Assembly: GCF_021869535.1 (NCBI RefSeq)
Contig: NW_026262690.1
Coordinates: 16,393,001 to 16,457,000 of the forward strand
Direction of reading: 5' to 3'
Length of the DNA stretch: 64,000 nucleotides
DNA from: Mytilus californianus
Taxonomy: Eukaryota > Mollusca > Bivalvia > Mytilida > Mytilidae
Position numbers and translations under genes: made by a program. The notes under the pieces were generated by a model. It did not search any database. It was not told the origin of the DNA and saw nothing but the letters and a program-made list of their open reading frames with translations. This document shows, one piece after another, positions 12,301 to 25,035 of the stretch. The first letter of the stretch is position 1; each line of letters opens with the position of its first letter.

Positions 12301-12485
12301 AACAAGACTAAATTAAGTTTTGATATTAATTGTTTTGTCCTAAAAGTGTGTTCAGCGGATGCACCAGAACTCGGAAGGAATTGCAGATTCTGCTCAATAT
12401 GTGAAACTGCATGCAAACAAGACTAAATTAAGTTTTGATATTAATTGTTTTGTCCTAAAAGTGTGTTCAGCGGATGCACCAGAAC
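12256..12485. repeat. Tandem duplication, 2 x 115 bp
   Basis: Unit 12256-12370 starts TCGGAAGGAATTGCAGATTC and is repeated, apparently without change, at 12371-12485. Identity implies a recent duplication (or an assembly artefact). The unit starts inside the RT-tail fragment and ends with CCAGAAC. The open frame 12359-12586 exists only because of this duplication. Confidence 0.85.
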
Positions 12486-12795
12486 TCATTTTTGACCAAA
12501 TTGGACGAAATCCCGAACCGGCTTATAGTATGGTGATGTTGGTCGGATGGACGACTGGGCAGATGGGCAGGGGGCCCGTCAACTGAATTGAAATCGGTAA
12601 AAAGTTGGTACCTAATTTGCATAATCAACTCTTCCTACAGTTTTCAACCCAGATTCCTGAAAGTTGAACAGAAAATGTGCACATCTTTTGAAGTTGTACT
12701 AATGGTAATATTACTGCCAATTTTGTGTCAAAATAAGGTCCTCTTATTCATTATTCACTTCAGCACCCCTTTATCTTCACATTCTTAGTTCGTAA

Positions 12796-12930
12796 ATAAA
12801 TGATTCATACCTGGGACAGTAGTCTAATGGCACAAAATAAGATAAATGATTTATACCTGGGACAGTAGTGTAACAGCACAAATAAGGACAATGATTTATA
12901 CCTGGGACAGAAGTGTAACAGCACAAAATA
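12796..12930. repeat. Tandem repeat, about 3 x 47 bp
   Basis: Three units share ATGATTTATACCTGGGACAG and CAGCACAAAATAAG, with small differences and period 47-48. A minus-strand open frame (12805-13035) reads through them and is a repeat by-product. Confidence 0.8.
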
Positions 12931-13350
12931 AGGACAAACTGCAAAAAGTAGTTCGAAAGGGCTTGAATCTTTAGGATGACAAGAACATACCGATATAAGA
13001 GTACTCGTTGTTAGTGAAAGGGAGTTCAAAGCCAATTATAACTTATAAATATATCATGTTACTCAGACTAAACTATGAATCAGAACACATCCAACGGGTT
13101 TAATGTAAACACGACATAAACCGTCTGAGAGAAACGTGTCCTTGCCACAAATTATTGTACATTGTATGGACAGGTTGTAGGACTATAAACTATTATAACG
13201 TATTGAAACATAAATCTAGTAGAACATGATTTATAAGTTGTATTTGGCTTTGAAATAGCTGTAAAATGTATTTGAAACATCATTTATGTGTTTAATTTAC
13301 ATACAAAAAAGTAAACATTATGGCATTTTGTTGAAGACTTTTTTTATTTT

Positions 13351-13450
13351 AGACTATAGCGACTATAAATAAAAGCCAAAACCCTCGTCAAAAGCATATT
13401 GGTTTTGTTATAAAGTGGATTTGGAGTTGATGCAGATCTATAATACTAAT

Positions 13451-13524
<74 letters not shown>

Positions 13525-13648
13525 TAATAACTATTTTTATATTAGACCATAGCGACTATAAATAAAAGCCAAAAACCTCCTCAGAAGTTGTCTTTTGTCA
13601 AAGCATATTAGTTTTGTTATAAAATGGAATTTGGAATTGTTGCAGATC

Positions 13649-13679
<31 letters not shown>

Positions 13680-13690
13680 TTAATAATTTC
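13351..13690. repeat. 193-bp duplication carrying AAT microsatellites
   Basis: Two units offset by 193 bases (13358 and 13551 for the shared AGCGACTATAAATAAAAGCC) each end in GATCTATAATA and an AAT run: about 13448-13522 in the first (about 25 repeats) and about 13651-13682 in the second. The microsatellite is inside the duplicated unit, so the two runs began as one and diverged in length. Confidence 0.85.
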
Positions 13691-14605
13691 CTTTAAGTTA
13701 TCAGGATAACATATTTGGTATAAAACTAGTTTACAACAAGGTCCTGCATTATATAAATATGTAACAACATAAAGTATAAAATTCAATAATACAAAAAAAT
13801 AATACAATTATAAAGCTAGTATACTGTTATCAAAATTCAACATATATTCTTCAATACTAGTATATGGTTTTTTTTTTAAAGATTCAATTGTGTTACATTG
13901 TTTTCAATTTGTATTACACATTGTTCTAGAAATGAATTGCAAATATCAACAAGGAGCATTGTAGTATTCAGTTCCAGTTTTTGGAACAAAAAGCATACTA
14001 CCAGTATTATTTTCCGTTGTTCTAGATTTAACATGATGCACATATCTAAATACACTGTGATGTACTTAAAAGATTGAAATTGCATTTCTATATTCAAAAT
14101 AATTTGGAATGGGCATTTATCGCTGCTCTTCAAAAAGTATGGTTGACAATGTCTAAAGATTTATGATACTCCATGTAGGATTAAATACTTTTTCTAAGCT
14201 CGTCTCGATTATGAGCTTGATATAAATATTTCTAATGCAATTATTCTGTATCAATGGGTTTGATTAAATGACAATAAGCATGAAATTCTCTATCTCCCTG
14301 TCTGTAACTAAGGAAGCCGACATTTTAAATTCTGGAATGTACTGACGTGTAATTTCTCCTATAATAAGCAAAAAAACTCACATTTTGCACCTAGGATTCT
14401 TCTTCTTATCAAATTTTATTACATGTTGAGGCGGAAAAGAATTCGGAAAACGCCCGGTGTTTATGTTTGACGCCGGAAGCATACCTTTGACGTCACCTAA
14501 CTTATGCGCCAAAGAAGATAACATCATTTCGCGTAATTTTCGTTTAATGAAAATTTTACAACAAAATAATGACTAAAATTTAATGATTTGTTATTTTGCA
14601 TTAGA
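13691..14605. other. Non-coding stretch
   Basis: No gene recognised. The minus-strand frame 13876-14133 has no motif. Confidence 0.5.
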
Positions 14606-14609
14606 ATAG

Positions 14610-16392
14610 AGATAACTAAAATTGAGAATGGAAATGGGGAATGTGTCAAAAAGGCAACAACCCGACCATAGAGCAGACAACAGCCGAAGGCCACCAATGG
14701 GTCTTCAATGCAGCGAGAAACTCCCGCACCCGGAGTCGTCCTTCAGCTGGCCCCTAAACAAATATGTATACTAGTTCAGTGATAATGGACGTCATACTAA
14801 ACTCCAAATTATACACAAGAAACTAAAATTAAAAATGATACAAGACTAACAAAGGCCAGAGGCTCCTGACTTGGGACAGGCGCAAAAATGCGGCGGGGTT
14901 AAACATGTTTTTTGAGATCTCAACCCTCCCCCTATATTTCTAGCCAATGTAGAAAAAACAAACGTACAACAGTACGCACAGTAAAACTCAGTTTAAGAGA
15001 AGGCCGAATCCGATGTCAGAATAGGAAACAAAAGAAAATAAACAAAATGACAATAATACATAAATAACAACAGACTACTAGCAGTTACTGACATGCCAGC
15101 TCCAGACCTCAATTAAACTGATTGAAAGATTATGTCTTCATCATATCAATATCAGGCACAATCCCTCCTGTTAGGGGTTTAGTATTATACCGTCATAAAA
15201 TATATGAGAAGAACATAACCCGTGTCAAGCCAACAACTGGTTTTAGAATAAATATGTTTAATTCCGATGCAAAAACCCTATAAGTGAATCAATATTAAAG
15301 CCAAAATATGCAATCTTTAATGACCTGACAACAGTATCGTAACTATATCCCTTCTTAATAAGTCTGTTTATAGGTTTTGTTAGCTTTTGAGGTGAATACT
15401 GACATTTTTGTGCTTTGTAAAGAATATTACCATAAAAGATTGGATGTGAAATACCCGAACGTATAAGATGTCTGCATGTTGAGTTATATTTACGAATGGT
15501 GTCCTTATACCGATGATAAAATTTGGTAAATGTTTTGACTAGTTTATGATATCGAAAACCCTGGTGTAATAATTTTTCAGTAATATATAAATTTCTCTCG
15601 CTAAAATCTAATACGTTGTTACATACACGAGCGAATCGTACAAGTTGAGATATATAAACACCATAAGATGGTGACAAGGGAACGTCACCATCTAAAATGG
15701 ATAATTAACGATAGGAAATGAAGAATCATCTCTTTTATCATAAATTTTTGTATTAAGCTTCCCGTGAATGATATAGATATCAAGATCGAGGAAAGGACAG
15801 TGGTCATTGTTAGTATTAGCTTTATTAAAAGTAAGTTCAACAGGATAAATTTCTTTAGTATACATACTGAAGTTGTCATTATTGAGAGCCAATATATCAT
15901 CCAAATATCTAAAAGTATTGTTAATTTTTTGTATCAGATGTTGTTTCGATGGGTCTTTGCTGATTTTAGTCATAAATTGTAACTCATAACAATACAAAAA
16001 CAGGTCCGCAATAAGTGGTGCACAGTTAGTCCCCATTAGAATTCCGATAACTTGACGATATACGGAATCTCCAAAGTGAACAAAAATGTTATCAAGTAAA
16101 AATTCAAGGGCAGATATAGTATCAAAGCATGTCCAATTGACATAGCTCTTTTGTTTGTTGCTACTAAAAAATGACCTAAAAGAGTTTGAACATATGTATT
16201 CGCATTCTGACTTTTTAAATGCCCATTTAATTAGGTGTGTGAATTTTTTTCTTAATAAGAATATGAGGCAAAGTGGTATATAGGGTAGAAAAATCAAAAC
16301 TTTGAACAGATTCAAAATCACCAATATATGCATGCAATTTATCAAGTACTTCCAACGAGTTTTTGACACTCCAAAAGTAGTTAATTCCACTA
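14610..16392 (-). pseudogene. Penelope-like RT, family A, copy 1
   Basis: Minus-strand retroelement relic. Reading downward from 16392 I see SVQSFDFSTLYTTLPH (first RT block), LEFLLDNIFVHFG, GILMGTNCAPLIADLFLYCY (the usual IPMG is ILMG), FRYLDDILALNN (YxDD catalytic pair intact), CPFLDLDIYI, TKIYDKRDD, then YGVYISQLVRFARVC and GFRYHKLVKTF at the C-end, stopping at 15258. Two frameshifts fall in A-runs: near 16250 and near 15695, where copy 2 has one more A. The 3' non-coding tail runs to about 14610 and includes GACCATAGAGCAGACAACAG. 5'-truncated at about 16392. Clade assignment is from memory of PLE RTs; no GIY-YIG endonuclease is visible. Confidence 0.8.
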
Positions 16393-16829
16393 TTTTACGC
16401 GTAGCCAGGTAAACTCAATTTTCGACAGTAAAAAAACCTATGGACATCCACAAAGCTTCAAATACAATACAGTTATCTCTTACATATGTGTACAAACTGT
16501 ACAAACAGTTGTCTATTTTTGTCGATCCTATGTTGGTCTGACGATCAGTTTGGTTTCTTATTTCATTGGGTTGCTGTTGCACTATCGTATAACTCACATC
16601 ATATTTCATTCAAAATCAAGCGCTACATAATTTTTCTTGATATTGATAGTTTCTGTTGCAAATCGGTTTAAATTATATTAGAAATTGAAATTTCGTGACC
16701 TAATCTGATTGATGCCTTGCTGTTTATAATCTCTTTAACATGCCATATATTTAACGAAAAAAATAAAACTCCTTAAATGTTACATAAACGGATTTTGCAT
16801 AGGTGATTACTTTATTACATGATTCTCAG

Positions 16830-16948
16830 ACAAAGAGGCAAAAGATATCAAAGGGATATGCAAACTCATAAGTCGAAAACAAAATTACAATACCATGTAT
16901 TTCACGAAAACGACCAAAAGATAAGCAACAGTTCACAAAACTTAAACA
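16830..16948 (-). repeat. RT family B tail leading into the minisatellite
   Basis: AAAAGATATCAAAGGGATATGCAAACTCATAAGTCGAAAAC then AGCAACAGTTCACAAAAC match the first half of the family B tail as seen at 43835-43960 and 50125-50240. The second half of the same tail is where the 61-bp unit begins, which links the two. Confidence 0.6.
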
Positions 16949-17599
16949 TAACATGGATAACTAAAGACCGAGCAACACAAACACCACCAAGTTGACAAAT
17001 GATATATTATAACATGGATAACTTAAGACTGAGCAACACAAACACAACCAAGTTGACAAATGATATATTATAACATGGACAACTAAAAACTGAGCAACAC
17101 AAACACAACCAAGTTGACAAATAATATATTATAACATGGACAACTTAAGACTGAGCAACACAAACACAACCAAGTTGACAAATGATATATTATAACATGG
17201 ACAACTTAAAACTGAGCAACACAAACACAACCAAGTTGACAAATGATATATTATAACATGGACAACTAAAGACTGAGCAACACAAACACAACCAAGTTGA
17301 CAAATGATATATTATAACATGGACAATTTCAGACTGAGCAACACAAACACAACCAAGTTGACAAATGATATATTATAACATGGACAACTTAAAACTGAGC
17401 AACACAAACACAACCAAGTTGACAAATGATATATTATAACATGGACAACTAAATACTGAGCAACACAAACACAACCAAGTTGACAAAGTTATATTATAAC
17501 AAGGACAACTTCAGACTGAGCAACACAAACACAACCAATTTGACAAATGATATATTATAACAAGGACAACTAAAGAATGAGCAACACAAACACAACCAA
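16949..17599. repeat. 61-bp minisatellite, left block
   Basis: About 10.7 head-to-tail units of 61 bases with core GACTGAGCAACACAAACACA and ACCAAGTTGACAAATGATAT. Neighbouring units differ at few positions (CTTAAGA/CTAAAGA/TTTCAGA). The core matches ACTAAAGACTAAGCAACACG in the family B retroelement tail, so the unit was probably amplified from such a tail. It is interrupted exactly at a unit position by the RT insertion that follows. Confidence 0.9.
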
Positions 17600-18960
17600 T
17601 AAAATTGAGAATGGAAATGGGAAATTTGTCAAAGAGACAACAACTCGACCATAGAGCAGACAACAGCCGAAAGCCACCAATGGGTCTTCAATGCAGCGAG
17701 AAACTCCCGCACCTGGAGGCGTCCTTCAGCTGGCCCCTAAACAAATATGTATACTAGTTCAGTGATAATGGACGTCATACTAAACTCCAAATTATACACA
17801 AGAAACTAAAATTAAAAATGATACAAGACTAACAAAGGCCAGAGGCTCCTGACTTGGGACAGGCGCAAAAATGCGGCGGGGTTAAACATGTTTTTTGAGA
17901 TCTCAACCCTCCCCCTATACCTCTAGCCAATGTAGAAAAAACAAACGTACAACAGTACGCACAGTAAAACTCTGTTTAAGAGAAGTCCGAGTTCGATGTC
18001 AGAATAGGAAACAAAAGAAAATAAACAAAATGACAATAATACAAAAAGTACAAAGGACTACTAGCAGTTACTGACATGCCAGCTCCAGACCTCAATTAAA
18101 CTGATTGAAAGATTATGTCTTCATCATATGAAAATCAAGTACAATCCCTCCCGTAAGGGGGTTTAGTATCATACAATCATAAAATATATGAGAAGAACAT
18201 AACCCGTATCATGCCAACAACAGGTTTTAGAATAAATATGTTTAATTCCGATGCAAAGACCATATAAGTGAATCAATATTAAAGCCAAAATATGCAATCT
18301 TTAATGACCTGACAACAGTATCGTAACTATATCCCTTCTTAATAAGTCTGTTTAAAGGTTTTGTTAGCTTTTGAGGTGAATACTGACATTTTTGTGCTTT
18401 GTAAAGAATATTACCATAAAAGATTGGATGTGAAATACCCGAACGTATAAGATGTCTGCATGTTGAGTTATATTTACGAATGATGTCCTTATACCGATGA
18501 TAAAAATTTAGTAAATGTTTTGACTAGTTTATGATATCGAAAACCCTGGTGTAATAATTTTTCAGTAATACATAAATTTCTCTCGCTAAAATCTAATACG
18601 TTGTTACATACACGAGCGAATCGTACAAGTTGAGATATATAAACACCATAAGATTGTGACAAGGGAACGTCACCATCTAAAAATGGATAATTAACGATAG
18701 AAAATGAAAAATCATCTCTTTTATCATAAATTTTTGTATTAAGCTTCCTGTTAATGATATAGATATCAAGATCGAGGAAAGGACAATGGTCATTGTTAGT
18801 ATTAGCTTTATTTAAAGTAAGTTCAACAGGATACATTTCTTTAGTATACATACTGAAGTCGTCATTATTGAGAGCCAATATATCATCCAAATATCTAAAA
18901 GTATTGTTAAATTTTGTATCAGATGTTGTTTCGATGGGTCTTTGCTGATTTTAGTCATAA
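17600..18960 (-). pseudogene. Penelope-like RT, family A, copy 2, inside the minisatellite
   Basis: Minus-strand insertion closely related to 14610-16392. The 5' end is truncated inside the RT, just upstream of the YLDD segment (ILALNNDDFSMYTKE); downstream it keeps CPFLDLDIYI, TKIYDKRDDFSF, DGDVPLSQSYGVYISQLVRF and the C-end, then the same 3' tail to about 17600. The frame across DGDVPL is intact here, unlike copy 1, but breaks near 18515 (KTFTKF). Junctions are CAACCAA|TAAAATTGAG on the left and GTCATAAA|TTTGACAAATG on the right. The satellite resumes in phase, so only a very short target duplication (2-5 bases, hidden by an AAATT overlap) is possible. Confidence 0.85.
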
Positions 18961-19903
18961 ATTTGACAAATGATATATTATAACAAGGACAACTAAAGAC
19001 TGAGCAACACAAACACAACCAAGTTGACAAATGATATATTATAACATGGACAACTTAAGGCTGAGCAACACAAACACAACCAAGTTGACAAATGATATAT
19101 TATAACATGGACAACTAAAGACTGAGCAACACAAACACAACCAAGTTGACAAATGATATTTTATAACATGGACAACTAAAGACTGATCAGCATATACACC
19201 ACCAAGTTGACAAATGATATATTATAACATGGACAACTTAAGACTAAGCAACGCAAACACAACCAAGTTGACAAATGATATAGTATAACATGGACAACTA
19301 AAGACTGAGCAACATAAACACAACCAAGTTGACAATTGATATATTATAACATGGACAACTAAAGACTGAGCAACACAAACACAACAAAGTTGACAAATGA
19401 TATTTTATAACATGGACAACTAAAGACTGATCAGCATAAACACCACCAAGTTGACAAATGATATATTATAACATGGACAACTTAAGACTGAGCAACACAA
19501 ACACAACCAAGTTGACAAATGATATATTATAACATGGACAACTAAAGACTGAGCAACACAAACACAACCAAGTTGACAAATGATATATTATAACATGGAC
19601 AACTAAAGACTGATCAACATAAACACCACCAAGTTGACAAATGATATTTTATAACATGGACAACTAAAGACTGATCAGCATAAACACCACCAAGTTGACA
19701 AATGATATATTATAACATGGACAACTTAAGACTGAGCAACACAAACACAACCAAGTTGACAAATGATATATTATAACATGGACAACTAAAGACTGATCAA
19801 CATAAACACCACCAAGTTGACAAATGATATTTTATAACATGGACAACTAAAGACTGATCAGCATAAACACCACCAAGTTGACAAATGATATATTATAATA
19901 TGG
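18961..19903. repeat. 61-bp minisatellite, right block with higher-order pattern
   Basis: About 15.4 further units. A variant unit (GATATTTTATAACATGG followed by GACTGATCAGCATAAACACC) occurs at about 19155, 19399, 19643 and 19826. The intervals are 244, 244 and 183, i.e. 4, 4 and 3 units. This is a higher-order repeat, showing that blocks of several units were copied together. The left block lacks the variant. Confidence 0.85.
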
Positions 19904-22900
19904 GGGAGTACCAACATTCCAACTAAAGTTGATTGGATATTTATACGATATAAAAAAGTGGAGTGTTCACTTGAGACTGAGGCACAAAAAGTACAATAAT
20001 AATACTTCAGACGCATTTATGAGTTGTATAATTAGACGTCCTTTGCAACTAACAGTCAACTGTTTTAAAAATGTGTCCCTTGAAGATGAACATTCCAAGG
20101 ACGGTATTATGGATCTTGCATAGTCCCATGATCGCCTCTAAACAATATTTTGTTTGATGTTTCTGTTCAGTTTGAACATGATTTCTTTTACTTAAAACCT
20201 GCACAGCAAAACAAGACATGCAACATTCGATAAGAATTGCATAAGAAATAAGTAAAGAGTTGTTCAAACTAAATTGAATGAATATAACTATCAAATACAC
20301 GGCCCTTGAAAAAAGAATAAAAAGCGACCCCCCCCCCCCCCAAAAAAAAAAAAAACAATCGATAGTTAAAAAAAAAGGATCTTGTCCTGAAATTAAGGAA
20401 ACAACTAATTGAATTAACCTGCGAATTGACTAAAATTGCTAGATATATATAAGTATATAGTGTTCACAATCACTTTCACTGTAACACCAATCAGTGACAG
20501 CCTATGATGTCAGCAAACAAGCTTAAGATAACGTTATAAAATGTCTACATCGTAACGTTAAATTAAATATTAAGATTTGAAACTACCAGACATTTATCGA
20601 CTGAATTACCATTTTCTGCATACATATTGATACAGCTTGAGTATTTTGATTTTTTGTCACAGTTAAACCTGTTTTTGTTAACGTATTGCTGTTCAATATA
20701 ATTTCGAAAGTTTAACTTATCTATCTCTATTAATACACAATTGAACTATATTCAGAAAGGGTATTGAAGGAAAATATTAATGTTCAGAAAAATTCCGTTT
20801 CGTCTAATGACTCAAATGATGAATTGATACCTTCTATAGTCTGGCTTGTTTAAAAAATACCTATCCTAAACTTCATACATCACTTCAATATCTTTTGCAC
20901 TGTTATAGGTGCACTTTTTTTTAAATCTGAGTAATACAATCTTGTCTTCAATGTGTTGTATTTTGGGTTTGCTTGCATGAGATGAATGCATACTGTGATA
21001 CTAAAAGGGATAGCTGTATGTGGTTAATAGTGGTATCGTATACATGTAATTCCATTAACAACAATATTCCTACATTAATAGTGCTGTAATCATTGGTATT
21101 TGCAAATATAATTGTTAATGTTTTTGATTAGAGACCACCGACTACATGTGTCTGTACCAGAAGTCGATATACGGAAAAAGGATGTGTAAGTTATCTTTTA
21201 AAATATTTTTTTTGTAACAATCTTCATTCAAAATAATGATTTGTTTTATTGTTTAATGTCCGTAATTTACAAGAATTCAAATAAAACATTATTTTGATCT
21301 TTATTTTAACTAACAAATTACACTATTCAAGTATAGATTCAGTGATATATAGATCATTGAGCATACTAAATTATGCTTGATGCATTGTAAATGACAGTTC
21401 TTGTAGTGATTTACAATAAATACTGTTATCAGTCCCAAGACAACTCAAGTAATTGAAAGAACAAAAAATATATTAGTTTTTGACTTGACATAGGTGACAG
21501 TGAAAGGTTTATTTATTTGTCTAACCCGTGTGAACTGATCATTTTTAATATTGAGGTCGATTGATATGTTATGCTATGTCTAGATTTTGCTTGTAGATTG
21601 TCAAAGATGCTGACGACTTTGCTAATTATATCCACCAGATGACATTTACAAATTCAAAATTCCAAGGGGGATGTTATAATCCGATTAGATCTGGACATAA
21701 CCTAATTACAGTCACCGATCGATAAGCTCATAATGAAATAGTAAGCTCCTGAAAAGTACAAACACGAAGACAGCTCATTTTTACACATATTTCATAAAAT
21801 CTTTCTTTTTTTATTTTTTGAAGAAGTCTAACACAATAATTAAAAACCATACGTTTCATTTTGAATCAGTTGTCCCTATATTGGTATATTTTTCAAGAAA
21901 GACAGGTCAACTAACTAAAACAATAGAAAAATGAAGGATGGAAAAAGGAATACATGAGTAAAACTGATGACAGTCTCCAATTTAGGAATAATCATACACA
22001 CACTACTTTCTTGTTATGAAATCCCTTTATATAGTACAAACGAATACACATATAAATATGTTATAAAATTATATGGTATATGACAGTTTCAGTGTTATTG
22101 TTCATTCACATATTACACGGTTATGACATGCTTAAACAATCTATACAATATTTTAAAAGAATAATACAAAACTTTGGCATTAAAAGGTTGACACATGGGG
22201 GAATAAGAATCTCATTTCAATTATATTAATTTAGCACATCCTGTGTATTTGTCTGCCGGAATCAAACAGCAGGTTATCAAAGTTGGCGGCACTATGATCA
22301 TCATCAGAAATAGCATTAGATCATTGTTTGTTTTATGCATGTTCCTTGGTAGTTTGTCTACAAAGTATCTTATATTTACGATATTTACTACTAAAGTCTT
22401 CTGACTTGTAAACATTACGATGTTTGTTGCAAGGCTATACAATTCCCAAACAACAATTATCATACTAAGGAGAAAAGAATACGATTTTCAGATTTTAAAA
22501 TATCACATCTTTTCACTTACAAGAATTGAATATCAGAAAAAGCTTGAAGTGATCGTTATATGTCAAAATTTTAAAACGATTCTAAGCCATGAAAAATAGC
22601 GCTTAAATATGTAAGGAACATGGTAATCGTAACATAATTAGGGGTCATTTTACAAATAAAGTTACTATTATGACGAATACACACCAGCCTTTCATAAGAG
22701 AATGAAACCCTAATATTTTCATTAACTTTATGAAATCAATGGTAACTTTCAAGGTTTGGCCTCTTTTAAGGTGAGTAGAACAGAACGTTAAGAATGCATT
22801 TTACTCAAAAGATTGTAAAACATTTTAATTGAAAACATGCAGATCAAAGTGCAATGATATAAAATAGCAGTAGGTGTGTATGTTTGATGTAGACAGTAAT

Positions 22901-22980
22901 GCAGCAGTATCTATGTGTACAATTACCTGACATTTCAATAGTCAATAATTATATACCCAGTTAAAAGTACCTAAATCAAA
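19904..22980. other. Mostly unrecognised AT-rich DNA
   Basis: Contains a C-run next to an A-run at about 20329-20354. No gene, RNA or repeat could be recognised with confidence in the rest. Short open frames here (for example 22221-22463, minus) lack motifs. Confidence 0.5.
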
Positions 22981-22984
22981 TAAA

Positions 22985-23105
22985 CATTTCATTTGGTTGT
23001 TTTTCACTCTTTCTGTTGGTTTGTAACGTTTGACATTGACAGTTTTTATGGACTTCCTCCTTTTGTATACACCTTGGAGTTTGGTAATTTTGTTATACTG
23101 AATCT
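22985..23105. repeat. Short dispersed repeat, copy a
   Basis: GTTGGTTTGTAACGTTTGACATTGACAGTTTTTATGGACTT and GAGTTTGGTAATTTTGTTA match 26685-26775 in order and orientation. Family unknown. Partner of the 26.7-kb fragment. Confidence 0.55.
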
Positions 23106-24170
23106 GTTTCCAATGTAATACCATGTTGTCATAATTGTTTGTCGACCTTCGTTTTTTAATGTGATTTAAAAAAATGAAAATCTTGGTTGATGCCTATTTT
23201 TAATCTACCTATTATTGAAAATAATACAAATTAACACTTTATAATATATATATAATCATATATCTATAAAGATATTTTATACGACAGACTTTATCACATA
23301 ATGTGTAGTGAAAAGCTTTGACAACAACAGACAATCCCAAATCTTTTACAGTTCTAATAATAACTATTTAACCTTTCCCCGATAGCACAACGATCTAATT
23401 GCATGAATTTAATCAATATTCTAATAAACATATTGCCCATTGAATTTGATTGATACTTTCATTGAAATAAAAATAAAATGACAGGAACAACTTTAAAGTA
23501 AGGCTGATTAACCTGAAAATGCAATAACACACCCTCGACTTCCATACGCGACTGTTAACCGAAATTACTTTAGTTACGTATTTCTTCATTACTGATATAT
23601 ATAGCAAAACAATATATGTATACTGTTTCAGACATATAGGTAATTGCCTCAGAAGCTAATACAATTTGCGAGCTAATACATTCTAAAAGGCAAAAGTCTC
23701 ATTTATTTTCGAACTCGTCAATTGTGTGTCTATGCAAACTGAAGAATAGATAGAAAAATAATGTAGCATCTACAGCACTAATGAGAATTTTAAACTAAAT
23801 GCAATTATATCTATTGGGTTATAGATCGGAAACTGAAAGCTTGTGATAAATGTTTTATTGTAAGAGCCATATGCCAAATGAGAACATAGATCTTCATTTG
23901 TATCTAGCAATTGAGAAAATTAAAATATATATATAATCACAATAAAACTGACGTCTAGAGGCTAACAATCAGAAATGTATTCCCATATTTTAAAGTAATG
24001 TACATGCACCCTTTGTTTTTGTCTATAACGAAAATGTCTAACACTCTCCAGTGACAAACATTTTCAATAATATGAAATATTTCAGGGGACCATTGTGAAC
24101 TATGTTGAACATTAAATTCAATCGATGACTTAACATTTTCTGCAGAAAATAAAACCTTCAGGTTACTCAG
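23106..24170. other. AT-rich non-coding stretch
   Basis: Nothing recognised. Confidence 0.5.
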
Positions 24171-24171
24171 T

Positions 24172-24356
24172 CGCATGAAATCAAGATAACACATATAATT
24201 AAGATAACACATGAAATCGTGATTAAACATGAAAACATGATTAAACATGAAATCATGATTACACGTGAAATCAAGATAACACTTGAAATCAAGATGACAG
24301 ATGATATCAAGATAACACAAGAAATCATGATACCTCATGAAATCAAGATAACACAG
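24172..24356. repeat. Minisatellite of about 18 bp
   Basis: About ten units resembling ATGAAATCAAGATAACAC with variants (ATCATGATTACACG, AAACATGATTAAAC). The minus-strand open frame 23955-24338 is the read-through of this array (repeated HDFMxNH / YLDFxC words) and is not a gene. Confidence 0.8.
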
Positions 24357-24864
24357 GAGCTGTATGAAAAAAAAAAAACATAAAAAGAATAGACAAAATC
24401 ATCTAAGGATAACTTTTACTTCGGATGATGAAACCTTAAGTTTCTGAAAAAAATAACCTATGTTTATCATCGAGGAATTTTAGAAATGTGTTTTTTAAAT
24501 CAAGCCAGTACCAAAGAGACGTTAATTGTTGACCCTTTTAATAAAATTAATTTTCGATACATTAGTTTTTTTTATACCAGTGTCAATAAATCAATAAAAA
24601 CTACTACTGTTTATATTATTCTTTGGTGACGATATTATAATATATTTTTTTTTAAACTTCTCTTTACGAGTCATTTCAATTAATCATCAAATATACACCA
24701 ATCAATTAATTTAGAGTTATCCAAACGTAAAGTAGGACGTTATAGCTCTAAACATTTTCCCACAGGCATACATAACTCAAAAGTTTAATAAATATAGTTA
24801 GATGCTTAGAAAATTATAATGCTCTACTGGTATGTAAAGGTAGTAAATAAATTTAAAACTATCA

Positions 24865-25035
24865 CGCCAAGTTTTTGGTGGGCTTCATGTTGCTCAGTCA
24901 TTGGTTTTCTATGTTGTGTATTGTATACTGTTGTTTGTCTTATAATCGTTTTTAGTTTTTTGTCATGGCATTTAAGTTTGATTTCGACTGTTGACTTTAA
25001 ATGTCCCTTTGCTATATTTCGCCTCTCTTTTATCA
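24865..25035 (+). repeat. RT family B tail (solo, inverse of the 44-kb tail)
   Basis: TTTTTGGTGGGCTTCATGTTGCTCAGTC, GGTTTTCTATGTTGTG, TTTTTTGTCATGGC and ATTTCGCCTCTCTTTTATC are the inverse of AAAGATACC...GCCATGGC...GCAACACG...AAAACTGGG in the 43.8-kb tail. No RT part attached. Confidence 0.6.

Noticed and set aside
16949..19903. Regular 61-bp spacing suggested a CRISPR array
   Set aside because: The whole unit is repeated, there are no variable spacers, no cas genes are present, and the context is animal DNA. It is a minisatellite.
23955..24338. 127-codon minus-strand frame with regular CYLDF / NHDFM words, as a repeat protein
   Set aside because: It is the translation of an ~18-bp minisatellite, whose period is a multiple of three and so stays open by construction.
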